A stretch of DNA of 64,000 nt from Oscheius dolichura. Lineage: Eukaryota > Nematoda > Chromadorea > Rhabditida > Rhabditidae. The stretch's first letter is position 1. Each line of letters begins with the position of its first letter. This document shows positions 1-12,208 of this stretch, one piece after another. The DNA lies in assembly GCA_932521035.1 (NCBI GenBank), contig OW051494.1, forward strand, positions 792,001 to 856,000. Reading direction: 5' to 3'. Both the position numbers and the translations under genes were made by a program. The notes beneath the pieces were generated by a model. It was given only the letters and a program-made list of their open reading frames with translations, made no database searches and was not told the origin of the DNA.

Positions 1-1238
1 TTGAGAGACAGGGAAGAATTTGTGAGCAAACATTGAGATCCAGTAGGGTGACCAGCAGACGATATAAATAGCCGTGAGCAAGAAAACAGTCCGGATTACG
101 TACTTCATCGCCGTCTCTGCCGAACTAAAAAAGATTTTATAGCTACAGCAACGCATAAAAATTAGGAAGTACCTGGAAGCGACAAGGGAAGACAGAGCAC
201 GGCGTTTCAAGAAAAACGGGACACTGACATACCAATAAATTATCCCAAATAGAGGAATTGCATAGGAAACTATGCATAGAACAACGTTAAAGTAGAATTC
301 AATCTCTGAAAAGAAAAAAATGGAAAAAAAATGGGTGAATAGGGCGCTAAATTCGAACATTTGAATGACCATATGCGCGCGGTTACAGTAATTGGTTAAT
401 TTCAAGGCAAAAACATGTTTTCCATCCATTTTTTGGATTTTTTTTTGTTGTGATCTCAGTTAACAATGTTGTAGTCTTCCAAACAACAAAAGAAAATTAA
501 ATTTTGATCAATATAAAATGGCGAGAAGGCACAATTTTGAAAACTCACCCTGTGGCGGCAAAAAGCAGCATTTCCTGACAACGGAAACCTCTTGAGTGGT
601 GGAATTTGGATTCAAATAAAAGGTGAAGACCTAAAGATTTTGAATTTATTAATTTCAAGGCTACAGTATACCTGTGAGTAGGCGAAAACTGGCGATAAAA
701 GCAGCATGACAAAGCCCAATGCCACTCCCAATTGGACCATCGCGTGTTTCAGGCTGGCTGCTCGTTCTCCTGCCCGTTTATTTAGACAAACCGTCGCGTA
801 ACAGGTTCGACTAATTAAAAAGACAATTATTGGGGCGATAAATCTGAAAATTTAGATTAATTTGGGTCCCAAAGGGAAGTTTTACTTGTTCATGGAGTCG
901 AAAATTAAATAAGAGGTACAAATCGTGTAGGAGAATTTCCAAGTGCCGAGAACTAGCTCAATTATAAGGAGAAGCATTGCTGAAAAGAATTAAAATTAAT
1001 AAAATTGAGGTTACGGTATCATAATTTAATGAAAAGGCGACTTACCAATCATGGTTGTTAAATCTCCGACACATAAGGCAAATATGAAGAAAAGTATACT
1101 TTTTGGTACTTTAACACTTGGGGCGAATAATAGCGGCGATATCACATACAGTACCCAGAAATTCACAATAAATCCAACGATATTAAATCCCATATAGGTA
1201 AACGCCACGTAGGTACGGTAGCCCTGAAAACTACTCAT
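1..1238 (-). CDS. seven-transmembrane (rhodopsin-like) receptor, 3' end off the window
   Basis: Six exons on the minus strand: 1046-1238, 886-979, 672-843, 549-630, 173-305 and 1-124, with phases that join cleanly and canonical GT/AG ends. The ATG at 1236-1238 is the first in the frame. Six hydrophobic spans are visible: TM1 around residues 12-38, TM2 with LCVGDL, TM3 ending SRTCYATVC in the position of the usual DRY motif, TM4, an extracellular loop with paired cysteines (KCCFLPP), TM5, and TM6 with CWSPYW, the CWxP toggle motif of class A receptors. TM7 and the tail lie beyond base 1. The family binds extracellular ligands at the plasma membrane and signals through G proteins; the ligand cannot be told from sequence, and a neuropeptide-type receptor is only a guess. 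The lack of Asp-Arg-Tyr after TM3 is unusual for class A receptors but not rare in nematode families. Introns are 42-66 nt apart from one of 243 nt. Confidence 0.85.
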
Positions 1239-1265
1239 TATTTGGTTTTTTTCCCTTATTTCCCG

Positions 1266-1450
1266 TTAAGACCCGTATCCGGGACAGTATGGCGCATTTC
1301 GCGTGCTCCTTTGCGCTTCTTCGGTGCAATATCCCCAATATACCAATTACAGTATGCCAAAGATTATAGACCTATTGCACCCGAAAAGTGCAAAGACGGC
1401 ACGCTTCCCCCGAAATTGCGCCTTACTGGCCCGGATTCGGTTCCCACCAT
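1266..1450. mobile_element. palindromic foldback element, family A, copy 1
   Basis: An imperfect inverted repeat of about 185 bp. The left arm carries GACAGTATGGCGC and the right arm GCGCCTTACTGGCCC, with TTTGCGCTTCTTCGGTGCA facing TGCACCCGAAAAGTGCAAA inside. The centre holds the conserved ATACCAATTACAGTATGCC. Further copies are at 38460-38655, 47482-47673 and 55208-55395. It has no coding capacity and looks like a non-autonomous DNA transposon (MITE). Confidence 0.75.
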
Positions 1451-3292
1451 ATTTGTTCCCCTAATTTTTAGTGTGTTGGGTGTACTTTTCCCCTTCTTTG
1501 CCTTCTCTTCTTCTATTTCTAGTTGTTTTCCTCCCTACGCGCGTCTTTCCTCCTTTCTCTCCCTGTGTGTGTGCATAAACCCCCCAGAATATAAGGTATT
1601 CTAGTAGGCTGGCCCAGCCGTGAAACAGAGAAGAGGGTCAACAAGGAAACGAGGCAGATACTATTGAATAAAACAGAAACAACTGGAGAATAATACCCGG
1701 CCGGGCAGACGACAAACTTACCATTCTTAATTCCATTCGCCGCCTTTATTTCCTTCTAAAATAGCCGATTTTCTAGGGAAAAACGAGAGGGGCAAGGAAA
1801 ATGGAACAGAATAACTATAAATACGCTGAAGGTAGAAAATTGGCCTTGTTTAACCGTCTTAGGGTCGTTTAATTGGAAGCTACAGTAAGAAAAGAACATC
1901 CACTGCACTGAAGTGACCAGAGATGTAAGATCTTGGTTAAGTTAAAGCTGGCGGGAAGAGAAAGAGACAGGGTAAGGGGGAAAGGCGGCGAGACACGTGT
2001 AATGAAGAAGAATTGGATTATTAGGGCCACTTTTCAGGGGGTAGGGGGAGACCGGGACGACTGTTTCTGACCCCAAGACGAGAGGCAAAACGGTTTGCAG
2101 GGTCTGATAGGGAGCTGGTAAGGTTACTATAGGATTTATAGTACGAATTTTCAAAAGCGCGGGCAATTGGAACCTTTAAAATGGTAGGTCCTTGTTTTTA
2201 AGCCTTCTTGGAATTAAAAGTGGATCCAGGTCATTTTCCAGGAGAAATAAGGTCTTGAAACGGAGATTACCAAATAAAAGACCAAATAACAAGTACTAAA
2301 AGGAACATTTTCCATTAAAATATTCATCAAAACTGTCGCGAAACTTATTTTATCGTATAAAATGCGGCCGGGACTTATTTAGTGCGTTTTAGAGGGAGAA
2401 AAGTGCCTAGGGACCAGGATTTTGCGATTTTCCAAAGAATTACGGCTAACAAGCCATTAGAAGACTGTTTTTCAGTCTGGAACCCCTAAACCCCCCTTTA
2501 AATCCCTTTGACATCATTTTGTTTTTTGAAAAACCTTTTCCCGTTTCCCTGCAGCCATGTGGCAGCACGTGGCCCCCGGTCTAAACGGTGTGAAATGCCC
2601 ACTGATCTAGAAAAACGGCAGGGGAGGAGATCTTATGCCGCTGCTGCCAAGGTTCACATTTTTTTCCGGATGGCAAACCTGTCCTCTGGATAATCAAATC
2701 ATCCCGAGGAGGATATGAAATTATTTTGGACAGGGGGAGGGGGAGGGGGAGGGGGGGAGAAGGGGGCGAGTGAGGTAGGAGGGAGGGAGGAAGTGTGTGT
2801 TTGCACCTCAATCCTCGCTACTTCCAAAAGAGAGGTGCAAGACTATTAACTGAAAGGTAAAAAAGCGGAGAAAAGACTGGGGGGGGGGGGGGGGGCAAAA
2901 GATCGGAAGAGGGCTGTTAATGAATGTGGAGGAGGGCCAGAGGCGGAAGGGATCATCACCCCCCGTCGAAATTGGAACCAATTGAGACAGGGGAACGGGG
3001 AGACCGATCCCACTGATTCCTCTTGATTAATATCATTATTTTAACCGAGGAGAAGACCCGAAATAAACCAAAAAGAGTGAAAGGATTGTTGCTTACCTGA
3101 AGCGGCATTCCCCTTTCGATGACGCTCCAACCAGCGTATTCTTCTCCGTCATTGTCCATTGTCTTTTCTGAAAGAGAGTAACTTTGTTTTGATATCCAGG
3201 ATTGGAGCTTAAAATAAAGGGAAAAAGAAGAGGAGAAAAAGAACATGGAAAAGGAGGGAAGAAGGAGATTTGGGGGACTGGGGAGAGCAAGC
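1451..3292. other. spacer without a recognisable gene
   Basis: No frame here shows a known family, a credible exon chain or a signal peptide. The stretch is low-complexity in places: purine-rich around 2730-2800 and with a G run at 2879-2895. Short open frames on both strands are not supported by codon pattern. Confidence 0.55.
2736..2895. repeat. guanine-tract region with a 17-G homopolymer
   Basis: Bases 2736-2767 contain several consecutive runs of five to seven G separated by A, and 2879-2895 is an uninterrupted run of about 17 G. Both can form G-quadruplexes. In C. elegans such G/C tracts depend on the DOG-1 (FANCJ) helicase for stability; that is known biology, not shown here. Confidence 0.85.
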
Positions 3293-3443
3293 GGTTCGGC
3301 CCTCGATAGTCCGATCCCCCGCACCCGTAAAGTCTCGGCAACACAAAGATATAAAGGGGGCAGAGTTTTGTAACTGTTTTGAATAAAGATGATCCTCCTG
3401 CCGAGACTTTACGGGTGCAGGGGATTGGATAATCGAAGACCGG
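3293..3443 (+). mobile_element. hairpin element, family B, copy 1
   Basis: Inverted arms built on CGCACCCGTAAAGTCTCGGC and GCCGAGACTTTACGGGTGCA, extended outward by CTCGATAGTCCGATCCC against GGGATTGGATAATCG. The spacer carries the family's constant segment TTTTGTAACTGTTTTGAATA. Eight recognisable copies and two fragments occur in this window. It is non-coding and resembles a foldback MITE. Confidence 0.8.
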
Positions 3444-6400
3444 GCGAAGCTGTTCTCTGCCCCGTATCGGAGGGTAATTCTGGATCTCAAAACTGTGGGG
3501 GTGGCTGCCTAATGGTTAAATTTATCCTTCCCCCGTCTAGAATTCCTAGAAGGAAGTCCCTATCCGCCTGAATAGATTCCCCTAGTTGGGGGTGGTGAGT
3601 CAAAACTTCCAGGGAGAGTTCTAGTAGTCCTTCCCCCCGCCCGAGGTTTGAGACTTGTACCCCCCAGAAACTGGCGGATTCCCAAATTTTCCTATGGACA
3701 AATTCACAATTTAGAAATGTGAATAGCCCAGGATGGAGGCCGAGTTTAATCCCAGGTAATATAATGGGTGGGATACTGGGAATAGCCCGTCCCGCCCTCC
3801 GCCTAATGATCAAAATATGAAATTCTCAAGGATGGGAAAGCTGCTCGACCTCACGTTCTCGGCTGCTCCTTCCCTGTCAGCAGCAAAAAAAAGCAGGACA
3901 CAACCTAGCGTGGGGGGTGGGTGCAGGGATAAACAATGAGAACGGCGACGGGGGCCAAGAATCAAATCAGAATAGCCGCCGTGGGGAGTCAGCCGGAGAG
4001 AGAGAGGAACCAGGAACCTGGAAATAATGAGGCTAATATTAGCTAGAGATCGACGAGGGGACAAAAAGGAGCAGAGGGGAAATAGATTAGATATTTTTGG
4101 ACACAGAAACACTCAGGACTCCTGAGAGGAGACAGAGGGCAGGAAGAGAAGGGTACATGTCCAATTCGTGGCGGGATATTAGCCATCTTGGAGACGAGGG
4201 CAACGGAACAAAATAAAAAGAGGAAGGGGGGATAGACACCGCTGGAGACGAACTTCAGACTCTCTTCCTCGTCGTGTTTATCTTCCTGGTTTAAAAAATT
4301 TAAGACCACTAGATTTTGAAGGCTGCAAGTCGTCACACACACACAAACATAACGGGAAGGGGGGCATTGCGGGGAGCAGAGGCTAACCCACACGACGGCC
4401 GCAGCCGGGAAAGGTCAGGTGCAATAAAGATTTTTGGCTCCAGTGACTTCTCTTTTGCAGGAAAAAACGATGATATCCATACAATTTTTCAAACGATAGG
4501 GTTTAAAAATGAGAGGTCTGCAAAACTACAGTAACCCTTATATTTTTAAAGAATAGTACCTGGGATGATCTCACGGGTTTTTTATCAGATAACGGGCTTC
4601 AAATAATGGATTACGGTAATTTAAAAGCAATAAAGCGACCATTTATATCATGCGAACATTTTTTTTGGGAAGGATATTAATAAAATAACACTAAAAAAGT
4701 TCTCAACGATACGGTAATTCCCATATTTTTTGTTTGTCCGGGGACCAAGGTCAATGTGGCGGCTGTTAAAAGGTGCCTATAAAAAAAAAGATAGCTTATA
4801 AACAGTTTTGGGGCTTCAAAAAGTTGTCTACCGTAATCGGGGAACGGACAGCTTTTTCTCCCATGAAACCTTATTTTTCTAGGGAAGGTCCTGAAAAATC
4901 CACGAAACTGCCGAAAGAGTACTGTACTTCAATATTTCTAGTCAAATGAGCCTACCTTTTCAACATTCTCCTTCTTTCTGTTTCCAAGACTTTCTCTCAA
5001 GAATTGGGACAATTATCTACACATTACGGTAATTTGCCCAAAAGAAAAAGGGCTAAAATTAGCCAAAATAACAGTGAAATGAAGGAGGGGCCAAGGTTTA
5101 GAGAGGGAGTCTTCCAAATAATGGAGGATTAGTCTTTTCGCCTGGGATAAACAAGATGTAAACCGTGTTGTTTCCCCTTCTTTTTGACTGAAGTGAACAT
5201 TTTAGCCGTTGAAAATAGTTCAAAAATATCAAAAGGGCGATGAATAAGGCCGGTTCTTGAATAAGAAGTTAATGAGCAAGGTCCGCTGTATCATTTTTTG
5301 CAGCCGGGTAGGAGAAACAATACTCGGGATCGTAGAATATTCAGGATGTGATGTAGGGAACAATGTTCTCTTCTCTCCGGCTCTTCTAAAAAAGGAAAAA
5401 AAGAAGTCGAGAACCAAATCGGGAGAGAAGAAAAGAGGGAGAGCGAGAGCTCTCCCACTCGAATGGGTAATGACTCCTCCGTTGTGAAGGCCGCTGGGGC
5501 AGCCGACGCCGCCGGCGGAAGGCATTCTTTCGTTCGAATGCGCTTCATAACTTCTACTTTTTTGGGCTGGCTCTGTCATATGCGAGGCCGGGGGCCTTTC
5601 AAAGAACCGCCAACGGGTCTAGGAGAAGGAAGAAGCCGAGAAATGGCCCCCAGACTCTTCTAACCAGAAAATGGACTGTCTAGTCGTTTTGAGACCTATT
5701 TACTGGGATTAGAGACTCCCTACAGAATAATATAATCCATTTCCAAACGATATTCCACGGATTCAAATTTGGCGGTGCGTCTCCGCCATGGGGCCAGGTT
5801 TAAAAGCTTCCAGGTCCCGTAGCGAAGAGGTTCTGACTATATTAACCCAGAAATTAATCCGTAATCAAAAATTCGACCTAGAATCCTTGGAATTCCCATT
5901 TTTTTGGTGAAAATTAGGGTTTCTAAAAGGAAATTAAGAAGGACGGACTGGTCTATAGCATCCTCTCGATTTATGGTGCATTTCTAATAGGAAATAACCG
6001 CTTTTCAGGACCTTTTAGTCTGGTCAGAATCAACCGTTCCTTATTTTTCAAATTTTTGCTCTCGAAGCGAAAAAGGGAACAGTCATTCAGAGAGGATTCG
6101 ATGATCTCCTGACTGCGCCTTTTATCTCGATTATAATACTGTGTTTTCTCCATATTTTAGAGGTTATTTTGTTAATATAAAAAGAGATGAATAAGCAAAT
6201 CTGTGTACTACACACAGTGTGTACATGATGACGGCCTACTCCCCTTTATTATCTCCCCCTGGTTGTCCTTCTAGGCGGCAGGAGCAATGTAACAAATCGG
6301 ATCATCTACGTCAGGTACACTTGAAGGAGGATTAGAAGCGAATTAGGCAGGCATTGGAGGCGAGAGAATATGAAAAACAGAGCACAAAAAGGACTAGGAA

Positions 6401-7629
6401 TCAAGTGGAAGGTTCAAGAAGTTCTCGTCCGTAAATTCAAAGCTACCGTAACCCGGAGAAGGCGGTTTTTGTTTGTAAAAGTATGTAGATTAAAAAAGTG
6501 GAATTAACAGGAATTAGCAGAAATGTAGTCAAAAATTGAACGAACTATTCCTGCAGCGGGTGGGAAATTCACAGCTGGCGGTGAAATTCTCAACTTTTCA
6601 AGTGGATGACTCTTGACTTTGGCCGTTGTATTGACCTATTGACTTGAAGAAGAGCTCAAACTGTTTACCGTTTAATCGGCAAGATCTCTATCATCCACGT
6701 GGGATGGGGGAAACGAGATTTCGGACGGATGGACTCCGAAAATGGTACCATCTTTGAAAGACCTTCAGAAATTCAAATTTTTATGGCTATAATTTTTTGG
6801 ATTACAGTATCAGATAGAGGACGTTCTGCTCTACAAAAGTGTGCAATTTCAGTTTAATCGGTTATCGTGGTGGGACCCTACAAGGCTTTAACGTGGAGGC
6901 AGCGGCGTCAAGCGCGCCAAGTTCAAAAGTGTTGAAATAGACTACAGTACTTCTTCTTGTTGTTGTTTAAATTGCTTTCAAAGCCAAGCCCAATATAATT
7001 GTATTTTGCCTAAAGGAGAAAAGAGGAGACGGGTGGCCCAAGTCAAATAACAGTGTGAAAACAACACATCCAATTAGTGTCCGACCTACTGCTACAAGCC
7101 TTCCTTCTTCTGTTTCTTCCTCCCCCTCGCAGGAGAAAGAGAGGAGGAAAAACATGTCCCTCTAACAAGAAGAATACATGATTTTTCCGAGAAAGGGATC
7201 GTTTTAGGACCTGAAAGGGAGTATAAATGGGCTAAACAGTGAGAGCAGGAGGAGCTGGACCCCAGTTGGAAGGAAATGAACTTCCGTCTGGTGGAGAAGA
7301 GTGTAAACATTGTTTTTGGTCGAGGGAAAGAGAGAAATTGGAAGACGGATTACTCCGGTCAGGGTCAAACCCCCGGAAATGAAGTTGGGCAGCCATTTTA
7401 AGGGAGAGAAAGAGGAAGGACGGGGAACCTCGAGATGTCATGAAGTATTCACATCAACGTCATAGAATCATGAGCTGGCTGGTTTGCGAGTAAGTGAGCG
7501 AGATATGGGAAGGAAGGAACGGAGAAAAAAAAGTTGGGGCATTAGAGATAGGAAAGCTTCATTATATAGCGAGTTTTGGACATTTTTCGGCAAAACGGAT
7601 TTCAGACAGCGCCAGACTTGAGTTTCTGA
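3444..7629. other. spacer without a recognisable gene
   Basis: Several open frames of 60-120 codons exist on both strands, but they are compositionally biased and lack recognisable domains or matching splice partners. One family-D foldback half is present at 5725-5835. Otherwise nothing supportable is seen. Confidence 0.5.
5725..5835. mobile_element. family D foldback element, partial copy
   Basis: Shares CCATTTCCAA, ATATTCCACGGATTCAAATT, the GGCGG...GTCTCCGC segment and GGTCCCGTAGCGAAGAGG with the fuller copy at 21677-21812, which carries the same block inverted. Only one arm is clear here. Confidence 0.6.
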
Positions 7630-7772
7630 GCTCGGTGTCCGATCCCCTGCACCCGTAAAGTCTCGTCAAGGCAAAAGTATAAAGACGAGACAGTTTTGTA
7701 ACAGTTTTGAATAAAGGCGAACCTACTGCCGAGACTTTACGGGTGCAGTGGATCGGACTGTACCGATCCGAG
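7630..7772 (+). mobile_element. hairpin element, family B, copy 2
   Basis: CTGCACCCGTAAAGTCTCG and CGAGACTTTACGGGTGCAG form the inner arms; the outer arms are GCTCGGTGTCCGATCCC and GGATCGGACTGTACCGA. The spacer contains TTTTGTAACAGTTTTGAATA, the family constant segment. Confidence 0.8.
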
Positions 7773-9661
7773 TCCCTGGGCCTCCCCTTCTGTGGTATCG
7801 CTTCCTTGAGGGTCAAATACTGCCCACTGCCCATCTTTACCTTCCCACAATGTGCTGGAGTTTATACTCCAATATAAAAACGAATAAAATACAAAAACCG
7901 CTCTTTCGCGCTGTCTCAAATCATAAATTCGGATGGTCAAGTGGTGAAGAAGTTCGTTCATCATTTGGAGCCTCTTGTGCTGAATAGTTTGATGCTAAAC
8001 GAACTATTTTTGATGAACATAAAAATCCAGACTCTTCCTCAGGTTGTGTAATGGTTTGCAGCAGAAAAATAGCTGCAACAAATATTATAGGGGGCCGTGA
8101 GAAGTGAACAGTAGCCAGTGTTTTGCGTTCCTGCTTCCTCCTTCCCACACTTTCTATTGTTCAGTATTTTTATACCCTTTATCTCTCGAGGTAAGAAGAT
8201 GTTTTTGTCTGCTATAACGTGACTCATTTATATATTTTTCAGAGGGGGTAAATGATAAAGAACGGGGGCAAGACAATGGGAGGACGCAGCACGCAAGGAA
8301 AAGAAAAGACACGGAAGGGGAAAAAGAGAGAGGAGAAGGGAAATGAAGGTAATTAGTGGACTTATCGGTGGGCGGAAGGGCGGAAGCAAAGCGTTTCAGA
8401 CCAAAATTTAGCCAATTTCACCAATTGGAGAAGAAAATAAACGGAAAAAACGAAAGAACGCATAAAATTTGATTTTTGGCTTATTTTTGGGGTAACCCGA
8501 CTTCAATGGATCTTGAGACGATTAGTACTGTATTATTTTCCACTTGAGACCTTCAGAAGGGCAAAGGGAAGTGAAAAATACGCTCCAGTCCCATAATAGA
8601 GCCATTTCCCGGCTGAAAAATGGCGAAGAACGGCCGATATCCTCTCATCAAAGGAGTCATTTGTCGCTTTTGGTGTCGGCAATTTGTCGGCAGAGGAGAG
8701 AAAATTGAAAATGGACACAAAAAGGCATCATCGTTCAGATCCGGCTCGAGATTAGGCGAAAAAAGACGGGTATTACTATGGAAGAGCGGGATTTTGATCC
8801 GGCTTTTTCTCCCCGCTCACCATTTTTTAGATTGAAAGCGGCAAAAAAAGCAGATCGGAAACAGAGAGACGTATGATATTAATCATAAACGATGATTTGA
8901 TTATCTGCTGCGGCGACGAGAGGGCGGGAGCAACATTTGCAAGAAAATGCAATAAAAAGGAAAAAAGAAATGAACAGATTTGTGGGGAAATATGGCCAGA
9001 AATATAGCCAAATATTTCCAGTTGGGACCATTTCTGGGCCGTGGGCGAGTAGAACTGTCTAACTGTGGCTCTTTGGCTCTGGCAAGAACTTGGTTGTCTA
9101 ACTGTGGCGAACTGTCGCTGTCCAACTGTGATTCATCAAAAAGGAGACGTTTTTTTGAAGAATTGTAGAAAAAACTGAATTTTTTGAGGCCAGGAATGGA
9201 ATTTAGGCAGTAGTGAGTCAGAATTGAGGTTCCTAGAATAAATTGAATCTCTACTGGGTCCTTTTATCCTACCGAATAGCTCAAAAGGACCGCTGGTTAA
9301 TATTTTCTCCTCAAAAAACGGGCAATTATTGGCCCAGACCACTTAGGTTCTCAAGCTCTCAAGTCCATCCAATGCCCAGGAACAAAAAGTAACCATCTGC
9401 TGGTTATGAGGTTATGAGACTCGGTGGGCAGGCGGGAGTTAGGAAGAGACCGGAAGAGACATATCAGTGGCATCAGGAAACGGAAATTGGGGATCATCAT
9501 GAACCCGGAATATGGAAAGGGACCGGAGGCTAAATTATTTATTGAAGTATGGGGTTATTTTATACCAAAATGGGGAGCAACTTCTCTTTTTGGCTTAATT
9601 TGGTTAAAAGGCCCCTGAATCAGGGCCTAGTAGGGGTCAAAATGGGAACAGTCATAGAATC
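7773..9661. other. spacer without a recognisable gene
   Basis: No gene recognised. The only structured element is a cluster of the TGTCTAACTGTGGC motif at 9055-9131. Confidence 0.5.
9055..9131. repeat. three tandem copies of a TGTCTAACTGTGGC motif
   Basis: The 14-15 nt motif occurs at about 9056, 9095 and 9118 (the last as TGTCCAACTGTGA), spaced 39 and 23 bp. The same motif, or its reverse complement GCCACAGTTAGACA, recurs near 15.56, 15.59, 15.70, 16.13, 18.79, 20.52, 45.35-45.69 and 50.21-50.25 kb. Confidence 0.75.
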
Positions 9662-9801
9662 TGGGCTCGGTTCTCGATAGCCCGATTCCCTGCACCCGTA
9701 AAGTCTCGGCAAGACAAAGATATAAAAGCGAGACAGTTTTGTAACAGTTTTGAATAAAGATGATCCTCCTGCCGAGACTTTACGGGTGCAGGAAAGCGGA
9801 A
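9662..9801 (+). mobile_element. hairpin element, family B, copy 3
   Basis: Inner arms CTGCACCCGTAAAGTCTCGG and CCGAGACTTTACGGGTGCAG are perfect; the left outer arm GGGCTCGGTTCTCGATAG is intact while the right outer arm is degraded. The constant segment GTAACAGTTTTGAATAAAGA is present. Confidence 0.8.
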
Positions 9802-10457
9802 ATATACAGTAGGCCACCGTTTTTCGTGGAAGAAGGGAAAAATCAGAGCGGAAAATGGTTCGAGACAAGTGGAGAGACGTAGTCTTTGTTCGCTTACGAG
9901 TGACTGACTTCTGTCTTTTTTTCTCTCTCTTCGGTGACCTGATGGGCAATTTTAACGGTTTGACTAACATCAATGGGGCTGGGGCATAGGTGCTATTTTT
10001 ACCCCCCGGTTCTAGTAAAAATTAACAGTGAATTTTGATCACATATCGGAGAGAAAAAGTTGGAAAATGAGCGGCCAAATAGAGAGAGAAAGGAATAGAG
10101 GAGAGGGGCTATATGTGTGCGTGTGTGTGTAAAAACCAGACACCTGCTATATTTGACAATGGAACAGAGCTGAGCCAAGGGGGAGAGGAGGATGGTTTTT
10201 GATACATTGACATTTGAAATTTGGGAAGAGAGCGAAAAAGAGCAGAAGAGTAGTAAAAGATGTTGTAAGGAGAAGGGCGGGAGATTGAAAGGTTCAAAAA
10301 TTAAAGAAAGCAATCAGATGGTCAGGAGGGTAGGGGGGATGACACATACACCATTGAAAAGAATTTTCAATGGGGATAAGAATCAAAAAATGGTCAGGAA
10401 CGATCGAAGATTACTGCGGGATGGGAGAACGTCTACGCGGAAAAAGGAGTAGCACCC

Positions 10458-10576
10458 GCTTACGGCCATACCACGTTGAAAGTACGCCATCCCGTCCGAT
10501 CTGGCAAGTCAAGCAACGTTGGGCCCGGTTAGTACTTGGATCGGAGACGGCTTGGGAATCCCGGGTGTCGTAAGCT
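10458..10576 (+). rRNA. 5S ribosomal RNA, copy 1
   Basis: A 119-nt gene beginning GCTTACGGCCATACCACGTT and ending TGTCGTAAGCT, followed by a T run that serves as a Pol III terminator. The terminal stem, loop A (CATCCCGTCCGATCTG), the internal box A region (AGTCAAGCAACGTTG) and box C (TTAGTACTTGGATCGGAGAC) are all present and closely resemble C. elegans 5S. The 19 nt upstream, GGAAAAAGGAGTAGCACCC, resemble those of the other copies. Confidence 0.96.
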
Positions 10577-11840
10577 TTTTCCTTTTGTTCTTCTACCGTA
10601 TTTTCGGCCTCATTTCTTTCAATTAAAGCCATTTTTCACTATTTTTAGCAGTATTATGTAGTTTTTTCCTGGTTTCCTTTAAAATAATCTCTTTTATGGG
10701 GTGCTGGGGATATCTCCCATCCCTTGGAAGGGATAATGCACATTCTAGGAGTATTTATCCAAGATTAGGATGAGATAGAAGGATGGGGTGATCCCGGAAC
10801 GTGTGCCCCACAAGAGAAAAAAGATTTGCGTCTCGTAAAATGGCGGAAAATTTCGGCAGCGAGAGACGGGTTCCATAGGAGACGACATAAAGCCCAGAAG
10901 TAACTGCCGACTACCCAAAGTCGTTACTTCTGTTTTTAGTTAAAATGTTTTTCCTCAAAAACTTCGTTATGTTCATCAGTAATTAAGACAGAAGGCAGAA
11001 AAACAGAAAGACGATTACAAGGGAAGGAACCGGCCTGGGGAGGGGACGTGAGATCAACGAGGAATAGCCATCAACCCTCCCGTCTCCTCTCTCCTCTGCC
11101 TCCAGAGGAAATTAGCCACATCAGGACGGACATTTGCACATCATCTGGGACTTACGCGAGAGCCGCCCCCCTCTCTTTCTCTCGTCTCCATTTGCATAAT
11201 GTTTGGATGATGAACGCCGGGGGGCGGATGATTAACAGAGGGCGGTGGGCAGAGCAGAGAATCTGCAAAGGAAATCACCTCCTCTGCCGAAATTTCAGCA
11301 CATTTTTTTGCAGAAATTACCGTAATTATTTTCTTAAAATACTCATGAAATTATTAATTTACAGTACCCCGAAAAAAATTGATAAAAGGCAGTTTGAAAT
11401 GAATTTTGAAAACGTGGGCAGGCGCGAGTGTGCGGACTCCAGGACTATCGCCATATTTTGTAAAATCTACCGTATTCTTTTTTATAATAATAGTTAGAAT
11501 ATTGTTGGCTACAGTATCCAGATGAAAATCTGTTTAAAATTGGACTAAAAATGATGAAAAATGGGAAGAGAAGGTGGCAGAATAGGTGCTGATTAGCGGG
11601 CCAATTTATCCCATGAAGACGAGCTAATTTTCCCCTTTCAGGCTTATTTTTATAAAACTACCGTAATCTCCATAAAATTAGAGAGAGAAAAACCCACTTC
11701 CGGGTTAATTTTCTCAGCAAACTGAAGTCATCTAGGCGAGGGCGCAAGGAAGTGAAAAATGCAAATCTCTCCTTATAAACAGGGAGAAGTCTAGCCGGGT
11801 CTAAAGGTCAATTTCTCCAATTTTTTCAGTAATTAGACCT
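10577..11840. other. spacer between a 5S gene and the Kolobok transposon
   Basis: A 149-codon open frame starting at 11048 was examined and not accepted, because it has no recognisable domain and spans typical spacer motifs (ACAGTA, TACCGTA). Nothing else is supported. Confidence 0.5.
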
Positions 11841-12208
11841 TTAAAGGAACTATCAGGGACCTACCAGCTAGAGATAAGCGGATCAAAAGATTATGCTAAT
11901 TTTCTAATTTTTCTCGCAACAACTTGTCAACTTTTGACAGTTTTTGGTTATTTCTTTGTGTACCTCATAAATGTATTATTAACTTATGCGTACCATTGCT
12001 CATTCTTCAATTATTTACAAAATATAAATATTCTTTTATTCAATTCTTTACGCTAAAAATTAACAATACAGTGTTTCAAAGAATAAAATCAAGGAAGTCT
12101 TCTTTCGAGGTTGCAGTGGATCCTCCTGAAAAAAAATTATGATATTGTTGAATAATCTGTTTGCCAATACTTCTTGTCTCTCCCCCTTTACTTGATACAA
12201 GATTCAGA

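Noticed and set aside
9055..9131. Regularly spaced short repeats considered as a CRISPR-like array
   Set aside because: Only three copies with unequal spacing in a eukaryotic genome; the motif is dispersed throughout the window.
11048..11497. 149-codon plus-strand open frame
   Set aside because: No recognisable domain; its second half runs through spacer motifs such as TTACCGTAATT and ACAGTA that are typical of non-coding sequence here.
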